A stretch of DNA of 64,000 nucleotides from an uncultured Lachnospiraceae bacterium (GTDB taxonomy: Bacteria > Bacillota > Clostridia > Lachnospirales > Lachnospiraceae): assembly GCA_900548905.1 (NCBI GenBank), contig URMK01000008.1:62001-126000 (forward strand), written 5' to 3'. This document shows, one piece after another, positions 32,648 to 40,496 of the stretch. Position 1 is the stretch's first letter. Every line of letters begins with the position of its first letter. Position numbers and translations under genes: made by a program. Below the pieces are notes generated by a model that worked only from the letters and a program-made list of their open reading frames with translations, was not told the DNA's origin and ran no database searches.

Positions 32648-33658
32648 ATGGCTTTATTTGAATCATATGAAAGACGTATTGATAAAATCAATGCCGTATT
32701 GAACAGCTACGGCATCGCTTCCCTTGAAGAAGCTGAAAAAATCACAAAAGATGCTGGACTCGATGTATATGACCAGGTTAAGAAAATCCAGCCTATTTGT
32801 TTTGAAAATGCTTGCTGGGCTTACATCGTAGGCGCAGCGATCGCAATTAAGAAAGGCTGTAAAAGAGCGGCTGATGCTGCTGCGGCAATCGGAGAAGGCC
32901 TTCAGTCTTTCTGTATCCCCGGTTCCGTTGCGGATACCCGTAAGGTAGGTCTCGGACATGGTAATCTTGGAAAGATGCTTCTGGAAGAAGAAACCGAATG
33001 CTTCTGCTTCCTGGCAGGACATGAATCTTTCGCAGCAGCGGAAGGTGCTATCGGTATTGCGGAAAAAGCAAACAAGGTACGTCAGAAACCCTTAAGAGTT
33101 ATCCTGAATGGTCTTGGTAAAGATGCTGCGCAGGTTATCTCCAGAATCAACGGATTTACCTTTGTAGAAACCGAATATGATCCTTATACAAATACCGTTA
33201 AGGAAGTATATCGTAAAGCTTATTCCGAGGGACTTCGTGCAAAGGTTAACTGCTATGGTGCAAACGATGTTTGTGAAGGCGTTGCTATCATGCACAAAGA
33301 AGGTGTAGATGTTTCCATTACAGGCAACTCCACCAATCCCACCAGATTCCAGCATCCCGTTGCAGGAACCTATAAGAAAGAATGCCTGGAGCAGGGCAAG
33401 AAATACTTCTCCGTTGCTTCCGGCGGTGGTACAGGCCGTACACTTCATCCCGATAACATGGCGGCAGGCCCTGCTTCCTATGGTATGACGGATACGATGG
33501 GCCGTATGCATTCCGATGCACAGTTCGCTGGTTCTTCTTCCGTTCCGGCTCATGTGGAAATGATGGGTCTGATTGGCGCAGGAAATAACCCGATGGTCGG
33601 CATGACCGTGGCTGTTGCGGTTAGTATCGAAATGGCCGCAGCAGAGGGGAAATTTTAA
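32648..33658 (+). CDS. GGGtGRT family protein
   Basis: A 336-residue protein named after its signature, seen here as ASGGGTGRTLHPDNM with GGGTGRT at residues 259-265. Other conserved parts are QPICFENACWAYIVGAAIAIKKG and FCIPGSVADTRKVGLGHGNLGKMLLEE. The glycine- and threonine-rich signature looks like a phosphate- or nucleotide-binding loop, but it is not a Walker A. Function is unknown. It is the second gene of a pair with the NifU-like protein, with AGGAGGTAGC as ribosome binding site, and ends before a clear terminator. Codon use is that of a highly expressed gene. An Fe-S or cofactor-related enzyme is a reasonable guess only. Confidence 0.88.
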   Translation: MALFESYERRIDKINAVLNSYGIASLEEAEKITKDAGLDVYDQVKKIQPICFENACWAYIVGAAIAIKKGCKRAADAAAAIGEGLQSFCIPGSVADTRKVGLGHGNLGKMLLEEETECFCFLAGHESFAAAEGAIGIAEKANKVRQKPLRVILNGLGKDAAQVISRINGFTFVETEYDPYTNTVKEVYRKAYSEGLRAKVNCYGANDVCEGVAIMHKEGVDVSITGNSTNPTRFQHPVAGTYKKECLEQGKKYFSVASGGGTGRTLHPDNMAAGPASYGMTDTMGRMHSDAQFAGSSSVPAHVEMMGLIGAGNNPMVGMTVAVAVSIEMAAAEGKF

Positions 33659-33689
33659 TAAAAATCGCATAAAATAAGAGGCTTATAAA

Positions 33690-33727
33690 GCTGCATTGAC
33701 ATTAATGGTTAATGCAGCTATTCTTTT
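33690..33727 (+). terminator. Intrinsic terminator of the GGGtGRT operon
   Basis: AGCTGCATT and AATGCAGCT pair around GACATTAATGGTT, followed by ATTCTTTTTG. Confidence 0.85.
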
Positions 33728-33759
33728 TGTATGGGAATCTGGAAAAAAAACCACAATAA

Positions 33760-33768
33760 TGATATAAT
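33760..33768 (+). promoter_or_regulatory. Extended -10 promoter for the DUF4160/DUF2442 pair
   Basis: TGATATAAT at 33760-33768, 30 bases before the start codon at 33799. Confidence 0.55.
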
Positions 33769-33798
33769 AAAAGAAAAATATAAGGGAAGTGATAATGT

Positions 33799-34062
33799 AT
33801 GCCAGAATTATGCAGATTTGGCGGTATGGTCATAGTGATGCTTTTTAAGGATACAAAACAGCATAATAAACCCCATGTCCATGTATATTATGGAGAATAT
33901 GAAGCATCAGTGGGATTAGACGGTGAATTGCTGGCAGGTTCTTTGCCAAGTAAGCAGTATAAGATTTTAGTTGGATGGCTACTTTATAATGAAGAGAATG
34001 TATATAAAGCTTGGAACTTGGCTGTACAAGGGGAACATTTTGATAAAATAAAGCCTATGTAG
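33799..34062 (+). CDS. DUF4160 family protein
   Basis: An 87-residue protein with the DUF4160 core: VIVMLFKDTKQHNKPHVHVYYGEYEASV, including the conserved HNKPHVHV. The histidine-rich motif could bind metal or act in an RNase-like or RelE-like fold; function is not established. It is followed 16 bases later by a DUF2442 gene, its usual partner. Such pairs are small, mobile, AT-rich and have been proposed as toxin-antitoxin systems. The local base composition is AT-rich compared with neighbours, consistent with transfer. The start has AAGGGAAGTG upstream. Confidence 0.85.
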   Translation: MPELCRFGGMVIVMLFKDTKQHNKPHVHVYYGEYEASVGLDGELLAGSLPSKQYKILVGWLLYNEENVYKAWNLAVQGEHFDKIKPM

Positions 34063-34078
34063 TGAGAAAGGAGTATAT

Positions 34079-34375
34079 ATGTATATAGTGAATGGTATTG
34101 TTTATGCCGGAGAACCGACCGAAGATATTAAAATTAAAGAAGCTAAGCCTTTGCCATTTGGAATGTTACTGTTGACTTTTTCGACTGGAGAAAAAAGGCT
34201 GTTTGATACTACTATGTTGCAAGGTTCAGCATTTGCCCCCTTGTCTGAAGAAAAGGTATTTAAAGATGTTCATGTATCACATGGCTTTGTTACATGGATG
34301 AACGGTGATATTGATTGTGCACCAGAATATATGTATGAAAATAGTTATTTGTATGAAGAAGAATGTGTAATATAG
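34079..34375 (+). CDS. DUF2442 family protein
   Basis: A 98-residue protein with the DUF2442 pattern: a short N-terminal part, EAKPLPFGMLLLTFSTGEKRLFDTTML (ligand-binding-like strands), and VSHGFVTWMNGDIDCAPEYMYENS, the family end. It has AGGAG before the ATG. It is encoded directly after the DUF4160 gene and probably binds it or its operator, in the manner of a small antitoxin; this is inference from gene pairing. A hairpin resembling the GGGtGRT terminator lies about 170 bases downstream. Confidence 0.85.
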   Translation: MYIVNGIVYAGEPTEDIKIKEAKPLPFGMLLLTFSTGEKRLFDTTMLQGSAFAPLSEEKVFKDVHVSHGFVTWMNGDIDCAPEYMYENSYLYEEECVI

Positions 34376-34545
34376 ATTATGTGTAATTGAGGTAATATAT
34401 TGTAAACAGATGTGCAGAGTAGCACACCCATAGCGTTCAACCACCCCTCAACCCCTTATAAAACCGTCCTTCACCGTTTCCATTGAGGAGAGCGCTAAAG
34501 AGGGTAAATTCTAAAGAAATTTTATTATGCGAAGCTTATTTTTAA

Positions 34546-34575
34546 ACCGCACTGACCTATTATGGTTGGTGCGGT
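34546..34575. terminator. Hairpin, likely terminator of the DUF4160/DUF2442 pair
   Basis: ACCGCACTGACC and GGTTGGTGCGGT pair with a TG mismatch, and T runs flank both ends. It shares the shape TGACnTn..TATGGTT with the hairpin at 33690-33727. Confidence 0.6.
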
Positions 34576-34779
34576 GTTTGAAACTGTAGGTTTTGCAAAA
34601 GAAAGATATCACTTTTCAGTGATATACAGAAAATATTGTGATATACTATCCGGGTAAGATCGTATAAATACAGATTCAACTAATTATATTTCGTAAATAT
34701 TAGAATCAGACTATTTTTATTTTGCAAGTTTATCTTTTTATCCATAAGTGTTGGTGAATCAACGGAAGGAGAAAATAAA

Positions 34780-34833
34780 ATGAGTTCAATAATTCTTGAA
34801 CTGTTAAGGTTCAGATGTGGGATCGGGGATTGA
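34780..34833 (+). CDS. 17-codon ORF, possible leader peptide or gene remnant
   Basis: ATG at 34780 is preceded by GGAAGGAGAAAATAAA, a near-perfect ribosome binding site, but the frame reads MSSIILELLRFRCGIGD and stops after 17 codons. It may be a leader peptide for the M23 gene, or the start of a gene cut short by deletion. Confidence 0.3.
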   Translation: MSSIILELLRFRCGIGD

Positions 34834-34890
34834 TTGGCCTTCAGGTACCTATTAATTGAAGAAATCAATCCGATTCAGGAGGAATCCCAT

Positions 34891-35661
34891 ATGAAGTTAC
34901 ACTTACTGGGGCAGGCCCTGTTACAGATGGCAGGACTGTGTTATGCAGCAATAAAATACAGGAATAAAAATATTGATAGTTTAAACACCTATTCTCCGCA
35001 GATAGAGTATGCATTGCCATTTGATGGCGAATGGTATATTGCAAATGGCGGTGTTACCCCAAAAACGTCTCACTCGTGGGAAATTCTCCCGCAGCGTTAC
35101 GCTTATGATTTTATTATAGTGGATGAAGATGGGGAGAGCTGTCATGGTGATAAAATGGATTTACACAGCTATTATTGTTATGGAAAGGATATACTTGCTC
35201 CAGCAGACGGCATAGTAGTTTCAGTAAAAAACGGGTTTCCCGATTGCCGCATAATGGGTAATGGACAGCCCGATCCGGATACGCCTGATATTGGCGGCAA
35301 CCGGGTCACAATAAAGCATTTGTCAAAGGAATACAGTGTTGTCTGCCATCTTATGCCTGACAGTGTGTTGGTAAAAAAAGGGCAGATAGTAAAAAAGGGG
35401 GAGGTTATTGCCAGGTGCGGCAACTCCGGGAATACGACGGAACCTCATGTCCATTTTCAGGTGCAGAACACAGCCCATTTTTATTCCTGCATAGGTTTGC
35501 CTGTATTCTTTTCGAATATTCAGAAACGGATATGTGAGAAGTATGCTAAAATGGATACACGCCCTTTTCCGGAGGAAGAAGACCGCAATGACAGCTATGT
35601 CCATCGGGGATTAGTAGTGAAGAACCGGAACGCTGGAGAGGAACATCCGCTCTCTTCCTGA
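34891..35661 (+). CDS. M23 family metallopeptidase
   Basis: A 256-residue protein from the ATG at 34891, with AGGAGG upstream. The LytM/M23 domain occupies residues about 50-200: the first zinc ligands in SHSWEILPQRYAYDF (His...Asp), and the second pair in TTEPHVHFQVQ (HxH). Between them GKDILAPADGIVVSVKNGFPD and GQIVKKGEVIARCGNSG form the beta-sandwich. The N-terminus is only weakly hydrophobic (LLGQALLQMAGLCYAA) and I am not sure it is a signal peptide. The enzyme would cut peptidoglycan cross-links or a related peptide, in growth, spore or lysis processes. Confidence 0.85.
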   Translation: MKLHLLGQALLQMAGLCYAAIKYRNKNIDSLNTYSPQIEYALPFDGEWYIANGGVTPKTSHSWEILPQRYAYDFIIVDEDGESCHGDKMDLHSYYCYGKDILAPADGIVVSVKNGFPDCRIMGNGQPDPDTPDIGGNRVTIKHLSKEYSVVCHLMPDSVLVKKGQIVKKGEVIARCGNSGNTTEPHVHFQVQNTAHFYSCIGLPVFFSNIQKRICEKYAKMDTRPFPEEEDRNDSYVHRGLVVKNRNAGEEHPLSS

Positions 35662-35768
35662 TTTCTGTATCAGGTGGCCGGAATGTCTATGAAAGAGCAG
35701 ATGGTCATTTTTAATAGGATGGAATCGATATCCGCAAGATAACCTTTGCATCAGAAGGAGGAACTTTT

Positions 35769-36287
35769 ATGATAGTGCTTATTGCAGGCTGTTCCCATAC
35801 AGGGAAAACTCTTTTGGCCCAGAAATTGCTGGAAAAATATAAGTATCCTTATTTGTCAATTGATCATCTGAAAATGGGGCTGATACGCAGCGGACAGACC
35901 GGCCTGACACCGGAAAGCAAGGATGAGCTTCTGACGGATTATCTGTGGCCTGTCCTCAGAGAGATGATAAAAACGGCAATTGAAAATAATCAGAATCTGA
36001 TCGTCGAAGGATGTTATATCCCTTTTACCTGGAAAGACAGTTTTACGGAGGAATATCTGAAAAGTATTCGCTATTATTGTATTATAATGACTGACAGCTA
36101 TATTGATAACCATTTTCAGGATATTAAGAAATATGCAAATGCTATCGAAACACGTGAGGAGGATTCCTGGATAACGCCTGGAATGCTGAAAGAGGAGAAT
36201 GGGAAAAATCTGCAGTTATGTAAAAAATACGATTGTACATATCTTCTGGTAGACAGTATGTATCAAGTTGATGTGGCTTTGGATTAA
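35769..36287 (+). CDS. Small P-loop kinase-like protein
   Basis: A 172-residue P-loop NTPase with Walker A GCSHTGKT at residues 7-14 and an LID/CORE layout of nucleoside or metabolite kinases: ALSIDHLKMGLIRSG is near the base-binding site, and LIVEGCYIPF near Walker B. The family resembles adenylate-kinase-like or 2-phosphoglycerate-kinase-like proteins, but the substrate is unknown. AAGGAGG precedes the ATG. It stands alone and faces the ferritin-like gene across a shared hairpin terminator. Confidence 0.7.
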   Translation: MIVLIAGCSHTGKTLLAQKLLEKYKYPYLSIDHLKMGLIRSGQTGLTPESKDELLTDYLWPVLREMIKTAIENNQNLIVEGCYIPFTWKDSFTEEYLKSIRYYCIIMTDSYIDNHFQDIKKYANAIETREEDSWITPGMLKEENGKNLQLCKKYDCTYLLVDSMYQVDVALD

Positions 36288-36309
36288 CCGGAGAGTAGGA
36301 AGAGAGAAC

Positions 36310-36340
36310 AACGGCCAACAAACCTGGTTTGCTGGCCGTT
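36310..36340. terminator. Bidirectional terminator, convergent genes
   Basis: AACGGCCAACAAA and TTTGCTGGCCGTT form a 13-bp stem (one mismatch) around CCTGG. Confidence 0.8.
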
Positions 36341-36393
36341 GGACGTTTTGTCTGTTTCTGTTTTAGGAAGTGCAGGAAAGGGGAACGCATCAG

Positions 36394-36921
36394 TTATCCG
36401 TTCCTGATTTCTCGCAGCATGGATTGAAAGAGTTCAATATGATGCTGTTCATCAAGAATGATACGGTTCAGGTTATCCTTGATATTGTTATCCCGGATTG
36501 TTTCCGCCTGCCCGGTATATTTCCGTATGGCGGCAAATTCCCCTTGAATCGAGTTCTCAAGGAGTTCACAGAGCATTTGGGGATAGTGGTTATAAGAAGG
36601 TGTCCAATAGCATAAATTGTGGTTTTTCATACTCCACAGTCTCGGATCAAGTCCCATTTGGCAGGCGAGAGTGGCAAAGATATCTAAATGGTGCATTTCT
36701 ACGATACTTATACTGTGGAAGCATGCTGCAAAATCAGCATAATCCGGTTTCAGTATCACACTGTTATAAAAATACAGGCTGACTGCAGACATTTCGGAAT
36801 TATCGCTTCCTATATTACTCAGCATGGCCCATGCATAGTCCTTGCAGCAGCTTTCTGCGCAGACAGGCGGGTAGGGGATAGTAAGTGTTGCTTTGTATTC
36901 CTTATTATTGGGGCTGTTCAT
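36394..36921 (-). CDS. Ferritin-like domain protein
   Basis: About 175 residues from the ATG at 36921 (GGAGGGTC upstream). It has the two ExxH pairs of ferritin-like four-helix bundles: EMHHLDIF and DEQHHIELF, plus EFAAIRKY, which could bind a diiron site. The N-terminal segment TIPYPPVCAESCCKDYAWAML carries three cysteines that are unusual for ferritins and may bind metal or form a disulfide. The family occurs in Clostridia and is annotated only as ferritin-like; it may deal with iron or peroxide. It does not resemble bacterioferritin storage proteins closely. Confidence 0.75.
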   Translation of the reverse strand: MNSPNNKEYKATLTIPYPPVCAESCCKDYAWAMLSNIGSDNSEMSAVSLYFYNSVILKPDYADFAACFHSISIVEMHHLDIFATLACQMGLDPRLWSMKNHNLCYWTPSYNHYPQMLCELLENSIQGEFAAIRKYTGQAETIRDNNIKDNLNRIILDEQHHIELFQSMLREIRNG

Positions 36922-37044
36922 TATTTGACCCTCCGTGTTATCATTATACGTTACACAGTTCATTTGTTAGTATTATATATGAACAGCCGGCGGAGGTTAT
37001 GACTGACAGGAAGGAAAAGGGAGCGGTATAAGCGGGCAGGACTG

Positions 37045-37088
37045 AAAACAGCAGGCCGGAGTCTGTTAAAACTCCGGCCTGCTGTTTT
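37045..37088. terminator. Very strong bidirectional terminator
   Basis: AAAACAGCAGGCCGGAGT (37045-37062) and ACTCCGGCCTGCTGTTTT (37071-37088) form a perfect 18-bp stem with an 8-base loop and T runs at both ends. Confidence 0.9.
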
Positions 37089-37092
37089 CCTA

Positions 37093-37425
37093 TCATACAT
37101 AGGTATTTAATTTTAGTATATTTGCGAGTATTGCTATGAATTCGCGGGTATATGGTTTTGTTACGATAGGACACCCAAACAGGTGGGATAAATAGGAACC
37201 ACCGAATTGATCCCAATAATTTGTAATGAGTGAACGGATAGCGCGTTCCACATTTTTTACTTTTGTACCGGAGTGGCTGGCAATCTCCGGATACAATCTT
37301 TTGGTGACGTTAAACAGATAGGTCTCATCCTCCGTGACCAATTTGATGGCATAAGCCAGATAATGATAACCGACATAATTCGGCCGCAGACCTATGCGCC
37401 ATAGCAGCTTATGGATTTCATCCAT
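37093..37425 (-). CDS. Stand-alone Spo0A C-terminal DNA-binding domain protein
   Basis: A 110-residue protein that matches only the effector domain of the sporulation master regulator Spo0A: LLWRIGLRPNYVGYHYLAYAI then VTKRLYPEIASHSGTKVKNVERAIRSLITNYW, including the recognition-helix region. There is no receiver domain, so it cannot be phosphorylated in the usual way; it may compete with Spo0A for 0A boxes or regulate a subset of targets. It has AAGGAGG before its ATG. A TGTCGAA box (0A-box consensus TGNCGAA) lies at 37508-37514, 83 bases upstream on its own strand. It is terminated by the very strong hairpin next to it. Confidence 0.85.
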   Translation of the reverse strand: MDEIHKLLWRIGLRPNYVGYHYLAYAIKLVTEDETYLFNVTKRLYPEIASHSGTKVKNVERAIRSLITNYWDQFGGSYLSHLFGCPIVTKPYTREFIAILANILKLNTYV

Positions 37426-37741
37426 TATTTTGTCCTCCTTATTGTGAGTGTATTAAGTTTACTAAATTTTGGAGGAAAATTGCGGAAAAGGAGCAAATTA
37501 GACGTAATTCGACAAAAAAGATCGTCATAAACTACGAATAACCAATTATTTTTATTCATTATCGGTGTCCGTAAATCCGATTGATCTATATTTTAATGCC
37601 ATAAATTTATGCTTGGTTCGGAAAAAAGTATGAGGCGGAAAAGGGGGAGGGATAGCAGGTAAACGTATATTTTGTTTCAGCAGGTCTTATTTAGCCGGAA
37701 AGCTAATATATTGTAAAAAGTTTTGCGGGAGGATTCTATGT
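37426..37741. other. AT-rich divergent intergenic region with a 0A box
   Basis: About 315 bases between the Spo0A_C gene and the S8 peptidase gene. It holds TGTCGAA (minus strand, 37508-37514), a 0A box. No clear promoter for the peptidase gene was found, but GGGAGG lies 10 bases before its GTG. No gene is supported. Confidence 0.55.
37508..37514 (-). promoter_or_regulatory. Candidate 0A box (TGTCGAA)
   Basis: Exact match to the Spo0A-binding consensus TGNCGAA, located 83 bases before the Spo0A_C gene. A single 7-mer is weak evidence by itself. Confidence 0.4.
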
Positions 37742-39418
37742 GTGAATAAAATTGTGGATGAAAATTATCTTGATTTAATTATTGATAATGCTTTGCTGCA
37801 TAATTATATTGCAGAAGATAATATAACAGAATTAAATGACAGATATTCTATCCTGCATATATTGAGCGGGGAACCTTCTCCATGCGATCTCGGAGAGCTT
37901 TATCAGTATCATAGTATTCCCAGCCTTTATACGCCTATGTCACAATACGGGACAGAGGATACCGGAATTATGAGTATCCAGACGAATCCGCATCTGGCTC
38001 TTTACGGACAAGATGTCCTGGTAGGGATAATTGATACGGGAATTGATTATTGTCATCCGGCATTTATGGATGAGAATGGATGTTCCCGCATTGTCCGTAT
38101 CTGGGATCAGTCTATACAGGACGGACCGCCGCCTTCCGGTTTTTCCTATGGTACGGAATACAGCAAAGAGAGGATCGAACAGGCTCTTATGGATGAAAAT
38201 CCCCTGGAAGTTGTACCGAGTACGGACAATAACGGACATGGGACTGCTGTTGCCAGTATTATTGCAGGAAGCCAGCGGGAGGATAATGGGTTCAGAGGAA
38301 TTGTCACCCGGGCTGAGCTGGCAGTTGTAAAATTAAAGGAGCCTAAGAAAAACCTGCTGAAAATATCTTTTATACCGGAAAATATAGAATGCTATCAGGA
38401 AACAGATGTTATTCTGGCGGTGAAATATCTGGAAGGGATATCCATGCAGCTTGATCGGCCGATGGTTATCTGTTTTGCATTTGGAAGCAGCCAGGGCAGC
38501 CATGACGGTTACAGTACCTTAAATGATTATATGGACAGAGTAGTTCTGAAGCCCCGGATAGATATTGCTGTTGCCGCAGGGAATGAAGGGAATAACCGGC
38601 GGCATTATTTCGGCGCGGTGGATGAACCGCCCTACCATCACAGTTTTGAATTGAAGGTGGGAGAGCAGGAGGGCCTGTTTGCTATGGAAATATGGACGGC
38701 TCTTCCTGCACGGCTTGCTATCCGGATTATGTGTCCCACAGGGGAATATACGAGGGTTATTTATCCGCAGCTGGAAAGCTGCTATTCTTTCGGATTTGTT
38801 TTTGAAGGAAGCAGGATATGGGTGAATAACATCACTTTAGAAAAAGAGAATGGAGAACAGCTTATATTAATCCGTTTTAAAAATCCGCATGAAGGGATTT
38901 GGACTTTTAGTTTGGAAAATCTGGAGGAAGAGCCTTATACCTTTCATTCCTGGCTTCCGGCAGGGGAGCTTCTGTCTGATGAAACGTATTTCCTGATGCC
39001 GTCACCTTATACCACAGTTACCATGCCCGGAACTTCGAACGGTTTGTTGACGGTGACGGCATATAACCCGCAGACAAACAGTATTCTGGCACAATCCGGC
39101 TGGGGATATACAAGGGACTGGAGGGTGACTCCCGATGTGGCGGCACCGGGTTATCAAATGGCATGTGCGCTTTCAAACGGGCTCTATGGCAATCTGACCG
39201 GTACAGGAGCCGCGTCTGCTTTTGGGGCCGGTGTGATAGCTATGATGCTGGAATGGGCGGTGGTGAGAGGAAACTATCCGACAATTACGGGCAGTGACAT
39301 AAACAAGCTTATTATACGCGGTGCAGACAGAAGCAATTCCGGCTATGCTTTTCCAAATCCCAATTGGGGCTACGGAATTCTGGATATTTATGGTTTCCTG
39401 AGCAAACTGGATTTATGA
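37742..39418 (+). CDS. S8 (subtilisin) family protein, Csp-like, catalytic Ser replaced by Gly
   Basis: A 558-residue subtilase with a GTG start preceded by GGGAGG. The catalytic Asp98 (GIIDTGIDY) and His166 (NGHGTAVASI) are present, as is the oxyanion-hole Asn (AAGNEGNNRR). The serine box, however, reads TGTGAASAFGAG, so the residue in the place of the catalytic Ser is Gly489. The middle insert (residues about 270-430) is like that of Csp germination proteases of Clostridia, in which CspA and CspC are inactive pseudoproteases. It therefore probably binds a peptide or bile-salt-like ligand or cuts by another residue. No signal peptide is visible. Confidence 0.85.
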   Translation: MNKIVDENYLDLIIDNALLHNYIAEDNITELNDRYSILHILSGEPSPCDLGELYQYHSIPSLYTPMSQYGTEDTGIMSIQTNPHLALYGQDVLVGIIDTGIDYCHPAFMDENGCSRIVRIWDQSIQDGPPPSGFSYGTEYSKERIEQALMDENPLEVVPSTDNNGHGTAVASIIAGSQREDNGFRGIVTRAELAVVKLKEPKKNLLKISFIPENIECYQETDVILAVKYLEGISMQLDRPMVICFAFGSSQGSHDGYSTLNDYMDRVVLKPRIDIAVAAGNEGNNRRHYFGAVDEPPYHHSFELKVGEQEGLFAMEIWTALPARLAIRIMCPTGEYTRVIYPQLESCYSFGFVFEGSRIWVNNITLEKENGEQLILIRFKNPHEGIWTFSLENLEEEPYTFHSWLPAGELLSDETYFLMPSPYTTVTMPGTSNGLLTVTAYNPQTNSILAQSGWGYTRDWRVTPDVAAPGYQMACALSNGLYGNLTGTGAASAFGAGVIAMMLEWAVVRGNYPTITGSDINKLIIRGADRSNSGYAFPNPNWGYGILDIYGFLSKLDL

Positions 39419-39524
39419 GAAGACAGGTTGTTATCTGTGGAGATACGTGCTATGCTTTAGACGTAAGCGTAAAGGGGAGCGTTAGACTTCTGGCCGTGTT
39501 TTTATCAGAGAAAAGAGGTTAGCC

Positions 39525-40424
39525 ATGAAAGAGTATTCCATTGAGGAGCAATTTGCGATAGTGGCATTGAACGCACAGGACAGCCGGCATGACTCTGTGG
39601 CCAAAAATGCGGTGATAGCGGGAATTGCCGCCGCCAAAGCCGTACAGAGGCTTTTATATGAGGAGGAAAAACCGGACGCTGCGGAATGGGAACGGAAGCT
39701 TCGGGAACAGCTGAATGCCGTTAAAAAGATGAGCCGTAAAAAACGTAGGGAAGTGGAAACGGATATGGCGGATATTCTGAAGGCAGAAGGAATATTGCAG
39801 GAAATACCAAACCTGCTGGGCTGTGATATGAATTATTATACCGCGAATGTAACCATGCGGGAATATAAGAGTGACCCCGCTGTCTATCAGAGTATTGTGG
39901 AAGGCGTACGGGCAGTTATTGAGGAACAGGAGGAAGTGTCTGAAAAAACAGTGGTATTGTTCTGGCTGTTCAGGGAGAGCGGCTGTCTGCATGATATTTT
40001 CACTGTGGAAGAGCAGGAAACAGTCCAAAATAAGCTGTCGGCAGCGGCCGCCGGAAACCCCTTATATAAAGCCATTTTAGGGCAGGAATTCCATAGCGCG
40101 GTGTGGCTGCTGGGTATACAGTATGTAAACTGGAAGCATAAGCTTTTCCGGAATCCTTATCTGGAGGGCGTTAACCTTATGTTCCCGTTTCTGGACAGAC
40201 GGCAGGCGATTTTTATTGATATGGTGATAGTGGGAACCAGTGTCAGTGACAGAAGAAGTGCGGCAATTGCTTTTCTGGAGAAAAACGGACATACCTGTGA
40301 AGAAATAAAAAACGGAACGGAGACCATAGTGAAGGTGGATAATGGATATTACCGCATTTTTCCTTCCGCCCGTTCTTTTAAAATCCCCGTTCAGGGGGTG
40401 GAACTTTTGCCGGTATACAGATAG
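39525..40424 (+). CDS. Unknown protein
   Basis: A 299-residue soluble protein that I do not recognise. It begins MKEYSIEEQFAIVALNAQDS and has a first helical stretch with Ala-rich IAGIAAAKAVQRLLYEEE, a charged coiled region at about 45-95, and a C-terminal half with FWLFRESGCLHDIFTVEEQE and KNGHTCEEIKNGTETIVKV. No transmembrane segment, signal peptide or catalytic motif is visible. AGAGGTTAGC precedes the ATG. It lies about 100 bases after the S8 gene and 72 bases before the AAC(3)-family gene. Confidence 0.7.
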   Translation: MKEYSIEEQFAIVALNAQDSRHDSVAKNAVIAGIAAAKAVQRLLYEEEKPDAAEWERKLREQLNAVKKMSRKKRREVETDMADILKAEGILQEIPNLLGCDMNYYTANVTMREYKSDPAVYQSIVEGVRAVIEEQEEVSEKTVVLFWLFRESGCLHDIFTVEEQETVQNKLSAAAAGNPLYKAILGQEFHSAVWLLGIQYVNWKHKLFRNPYLEGVNLMFPFLDRRQAIFIDMVIVGTSVSDRRSAAIAFLEKNGHTCEEIKNGTETIVKVDNGYYRIFPSARSFKIPVQGVELLPVYR

Positions 40425-40496
40425 AGGGCAAAAGCCAGTCCCTGGGGAGGGACTATAATCACTCCTACTTTATTATTATACAAGGAAATCAGAAAG

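Larger units (their letters stand above)
34376..34890. other. AT-rich gene-poor region with a short ORF
   Basis: About 510 bases. It contains a hairpin at 34546-34575, AT-rich DNA, and a 17-codon frame at 34780-34833 with a good AAGGAG site, ending at TGA exactly where a longer TTG-start frame of the next gene begins. The region looks like the scar of an insertion or deletion. No complete gene is supported. Confidence 0.5.

Noticed and set aside
39419..39524. Possible small RNA with TTTAGACGTAAGCGTAAAGG and GTTAGACTT words
   Set aside because: The repeats are short and no stable hairpin with a terminator was found.
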